In this document: positions 61,806 to 64,000 of the stretch, piece by piece
Layout of the letters: each line of letters starts with the position of its first letter
Numbering within the stretch: the stretch's first letter is position 1
Assembly: GCA_011390885.1 (NCBI GenBank)
Contig: JAABRO010000006.1
Span: 57,010 to 121,009 of the forward strand
Source of the DNA: Gemmatimonas sp.
GTDB taxonomy: Bacteria; Gemmatimonadota; Gemmatimonadetes; Gemmatimonadales; Gemmatimonadaceae
Reading direction: 5' to 3'
DNA length: 64,000 bases
Position numbers and translations under genes: made by a program
The notes under the pieces: model-generated
Databases searched by the model: none
Told to the model about the DNA's origin: nothing
The model's input: the letters and a program-made list of their open reading frames with translations, nothing else

Positions 61806-63434
61806 TCACGGTTGGGTGATCCAGAGCGGCTTGGTGTGGTAGTCGAGCGCGAGGCCGCCGATGGCGTCGAGTCCGGGACGGTTCCAGACGTACTCGGAGT
61901 TGAAGCGCGGACGGATGCGCTGCACCACCTTGCCGCCGTTGTCCGGGTAGAGGTTGGTGACCTGCTGGAAGCCGGGGAACACCTGCTTCCCGCTCTTGGG
62001 GTCGATGTCGAAGTAGTTGAAGCGGCGCAGGTCCATCCACGCCTCGTTGTGCCCCCAGCCCCACTGCGCGATGAACTTCTGCGACATGATGTGGGTCATG
62101 GTGAGGTCGCCGGCAGCCGGCACGACGGCCGGGTTGGCGAGGAACGCCGCCTTTTCGGCCGCGGTGATCGGCGTGGGCGACTGCCCGTCTTCGGCGTTGC
62201 GCGCGTTGACGAAGTCGATGTGCGCGGAGATGCCGTTCACGTAGGCCGATCGCGCGGTGGCGAAGTCACTCTGGCGATACGCCGCCTCCGCCTTCACGAA
62301 CTGGAGTTGGGCGTACGTCATGGCCGGCATCTTCACCTTGTCGGAGAAGAGGTACTTGCCCGGCAGCTGGAGTCCACCCGTGCCGACGTAGCCGAAGAGG
62401 TTCTGCGGATACTGGGCGGCGGGCAGGCCGTTCGTGGCGCCGGCCACGTTGATGTCCACGCCACGATACTGGCCGTCGGGGGCGACCGACAGCATGCGCG
62501 TCATGCGCGGGTCCACGGCACCGGCGAACTCCGTGCCGTTCATGATGCCAACCACGAACCGCGTCTGCCGGTAGTTCGTGATGTTGTTGCGCGTGCGGCC
62601 GTAGAAGTTGGTGTCGTTGTTGTTCGTGGCCGGATGCGGCAGCAGCGCGTCGTCGGCGTTGCTGGTGAACGAGTTGTTCACCGCCGCGATCACGGCCGCC
62701 GGATCGTACGACGCCTTGTTCGAGAAGTGGTTGAGCGCCAGCGCCTTGAGGCCGTAGGCGAACTTGAGCCACTTGGTGCGATCACCGTTGTAGATCAGGT
62801 CCGTGCGCCCCATGAATGCCTGGTCCACCGCGCCGTCGGTGCGCTGGAGCAGCTCGATCGCCTCGTCGAGCAGGCGGAGCACCTCCTCGTACGCGAACTC
62901 CTGCGAGTCGTAGTTGAAGGAGAACCTGGTCTGATCGATGGCTTCCTTGATGATGATCTCGCCGTGCAGGTCGGTGAGCACGAGCCAGCCCCAGGCCTGC
63001 AGCGTGCGGCCCAGGCCGAGCACGTCCCAGCGCTCCTCGCGCTCGGCGATCTCGTTCATGTCCACCAGGTTCTGCCCGAGGCTCCAGTACACGTCACGCC
63101 ACTGCTGCGCGCCGTTGTCGCTGGAGGGGTCGTAGCCCATGCGGTCCCACGTGCTGAGCGCGCCGCCCGGCAGCATGAGCTGCTGCGTGTAGCGCGCCAC
63201 GAAGCGCCCGTCCCAGAGCGGGGCGTGCACCATCCAGTGCAGCATGGGCGCGATGTACAGGTTGGCCGAGACCGTCTCGGGACCGTTGGGGTTGTCGTTG
63301 ACGTCGAGGAAGTCGTCGCAGGCGGCCGCCGGCAACAGCAGCGCTCCGGCGAGCAGCGCACCGCAGGCGCGGCGGACGAACGGGCGTGTGCGGCCCATGG
63401 TGCGGGAAGTGGAAGGAGTGTCGAGGCGACGCAT
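61806..63434 (-). CDS. susD: SusD/RagB-family ligand-binding lipoprotein
   Basis: 542 residues from the ATG at 63434. Lipobox A-A-A-C followed by D-D-F-L-D-V-N-D-N-P-N, a typical SusD mature N-terminus. The rest is helical with SusD-like tetratricopeptide patterns (Y-E-E-V-L-R-L-L-D-E-A-I, A-E-A-A-Y-R-Q) and W-M-D-L-R-R-F near the end. SusD proteins cap the SusC barrel and bind the nutrient at the surface. It is encoded 2 bases after the SusC stop codon, the standard pairing. Confidence 0.93.
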   Translation of the reverse strand: MRRLDTPSTSRTMGRTRPFVRRACGALLAGALLLPAAACDDFLDVNDNPNGPETVSANLYIAPMLHWMVHAPLWDGRFVARYTQQLMLPGGALSTWDRMGYDPSSDNGAQQWRDVYWSLGQNLVDMNEIAEREERWDVLGLGRTLQAWGWLVLTDLHGEIIIKEAIDQTRFSFNYDSQEFAYEEVLRLLDEAIELLQRTDGAVDQAFMGRTDLIYNGDRTKWLKFAYGLKALALNHFSNKASYDPAAVIAAVNNSFTSNADDALLPHPATNNNDTNFYGRTRNNITNYRQTRFVVGIMNGTEFAGAVDPRMTRMLSVAPDGQYRGVDINVAGATNGLPAAQYPQNLFGYVGTGGLQLPGKYLFSDKVKMPAMTYAQLQFVKAEAAYRQSDFATARSAYVNGISAHIDFVNARNAEDGQSPTPITAAEKAAFLANPAVVPAAGDLTMTHIMSQKFIAQWGWGHNEAWMDLRRFNYFDIDPKSGKQVFPGFQQVTNLYPDNGGKVVQRIRPRFNSEYVWNRPGLDAIGGLALDYHTKPLWITQP

Positions 63435-63436
63435 GG

Positions 63437-64000
63437 TCAGTACCCCACCGTGAAGCCGAACGCGAAGCCGCGCGGCATGGGGAAGTTGCCGAAGTCGATG
63501 CCGGCCGCGCCGGAGCCACCCACGGCCGCCGTGTTGCCGTTCACGATCGGGTCGAGCCCGGAGTAGTTCGTGAGCAGGAACAGGTCGGTGCCGGTGAAGA
63601 ACATGCTGGCGTCGCGCGTCTTGAGCAGGCCACGCGGCAGCTGCCAGCGCAACGTGACGTCGCGCAGGCGCAGCCAATTGATGTCCTTCTCGATGAACAG
63701 CTCCTCACTGATGCCGGTATAGAACGCGGTGTTCACCGCCGGCACCACCTGGATGGTGTTCTTCGTGGGGGTGTCCGTGTTCTCCTTGCCGTCGCGCAGC
63801 ACGCCGTCGATCACGCGCGGCCGATCGCGGTCGAGCGTGCGGTCGGTAAGGCCGCGTGCGGTGAGGAAGTGCTCGGTCGCGTTGAGCACGTCGCCGCCGC
63901 GCCGGATGTCGAGCAGGAAGCTCAGCGACAAGGTCTTGTAGCGGAACGTGTTGGTGATGCCGAGCAGGAAGTCCGGCTGGCGGTCGTAGCCCGCGTCCAC
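63437..64000 (-). CDS. susC: SusC/RagA-type TonB-dependent receptor, 5' partial
   Basis: Only the last 187 codons are inside the window; the start lies beyond base 64000. Visible features: the SusC-type barrel end with I-R-R-G-G-D-V-L-N, W-L-R-L-R-D-V-T-L-R-W-Q-L-P, A-S-M-F-F-T-G-T-D-L-F-L-L-T-N-Y-S-G-L-D-P and a final F-A-F-G-F-T-V-G-Y. These are typical closing strands of SusC receptors. It is the first visible gene of the operon that continues with SusD and DUF4397; it imports the ligand captured by SusD using TonB. Confidence 0.92.
   Translation of the reverse strand: MDAGYDRQPDFLLGITNTFRYKTLSLSFLLDIRRGGDVLNATEHFLTARGLTDRTLDRDRPRVIDGVLRDGKENTDTPTKNTIQVVPAVNTAFYTGISEELFIEKDINWLRLRDVTLRWQLPRGLLKTRDASMFFTGTDLFLLTNYSGLDPIVNGNTAAVGGSGAAGIDFGNFPMPRGFAFGFTVGY

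Overview
The window is GC-rich DNA with coding on both strands and no rRNA, tRNA, CRISPR array or intact mobile element that I could see. A SusC/SusD-type outer-membrane uptake locus, several TonB/carboxypeptidase-regulatory-domain proteins, many Sec-type lipoproteins and secreted hydrolases, a DUF4397 lipoprotein and an ASPIC/UnbV repeat protein together suggest a Gram-negative bacterium of the Gemmatimonadota or a close relative. That placement is inference from gene content; no marker gene is present to prove it.

Layout. 1-6.0 kb: the end of a BIG2 Ig-like surface protein, a gene-free stretch, an outer-membrane protein of an unnamed family (a paralogue sits at 57.9-59.3 kb), a VapBC-type toxin-antitoxin pair, and a frameshifted minus-strand remnant. 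6.0-12.3 kb: a large TonB-dependent receptor with an unusual helical C-terminal tail, a DUF3047 protein, a subclass B3 metallo-beta-lactamase and a small glycine-rich membrane protein. 12.5-18.6 kb: a signalling block with a lipoprotein solute-binding protein translationally coupled to a hybrid histidine kinase, then a membrane Ser/Thr kinase and an OmpA-domain protein. 18.6-29.1 kb: mostly enzymes and transport (a serine beta-lactamase-fold protein with an altered active site, DinB-like, NTF2-like and glyoxalase-like proteins, an M28 peptidase, a sodium:solute symporter, PhoD), ending in an Xre/RES toxin-antitoxin pair. 29.1-46.3 kb: secreted M14 peptidase, a gene preceded by Pho-box-like repeats, two DoxX proteins, a very large phospholipase D-fold secreted protein coupled to a DUF900 lipoprotein, an alpha/beta hydrolase, an Nramp-like transporter, a short-chain dehydrogenase with a signal peptide, MpaA-like murein peptide amidase and an SpmA-SpmB fusion. 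46.5-50.1 kb: a compact Mla-type lipid-transport operon (permease, ATPase, MCE protein, PqiC-like lipoprotein) in which every junction is a 4-base ATGA overlap. 50.1-57.9 kb: small secreted proteins, a thioredoxin-like protein, an FG-GAP/ASPIC protein, an old yellow enzyme, a second PIN toxin-antitoxin pair with a perfect 18-base palindrome in front of it, an M20 peptidase and an alpha/beta hydrolase. 57.9-64.0 kb: the second outer-membrane paralogue, a TonB plug-only protein and, beyond a textbook terminator, a SusC-SusD-DUF4397 operon whose 5' end is off the window.

How it fits together. Most products are predicted to act in the envelope: nutrient import (SusCD, TonB receptor, symporter, Nramp), extracellular or periplasmic peptide, phosphate ester and lipid hydrolysis, envelope lipid traffic (Mla), murein-peptide recycling (MpaA), and envelope sensing (binding protein plus hybrid kinase, STPK, OmpA). 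Strong hairpins lie between several convergent gene pairs and at operon ends.

Limits: functions come from motifs read by eye. Start codons were chosen from signal peptides, overlaps and spacing, and several genes (the OMP family, several lipoproteins, the 33-34 kb gene) have no function I can assign.
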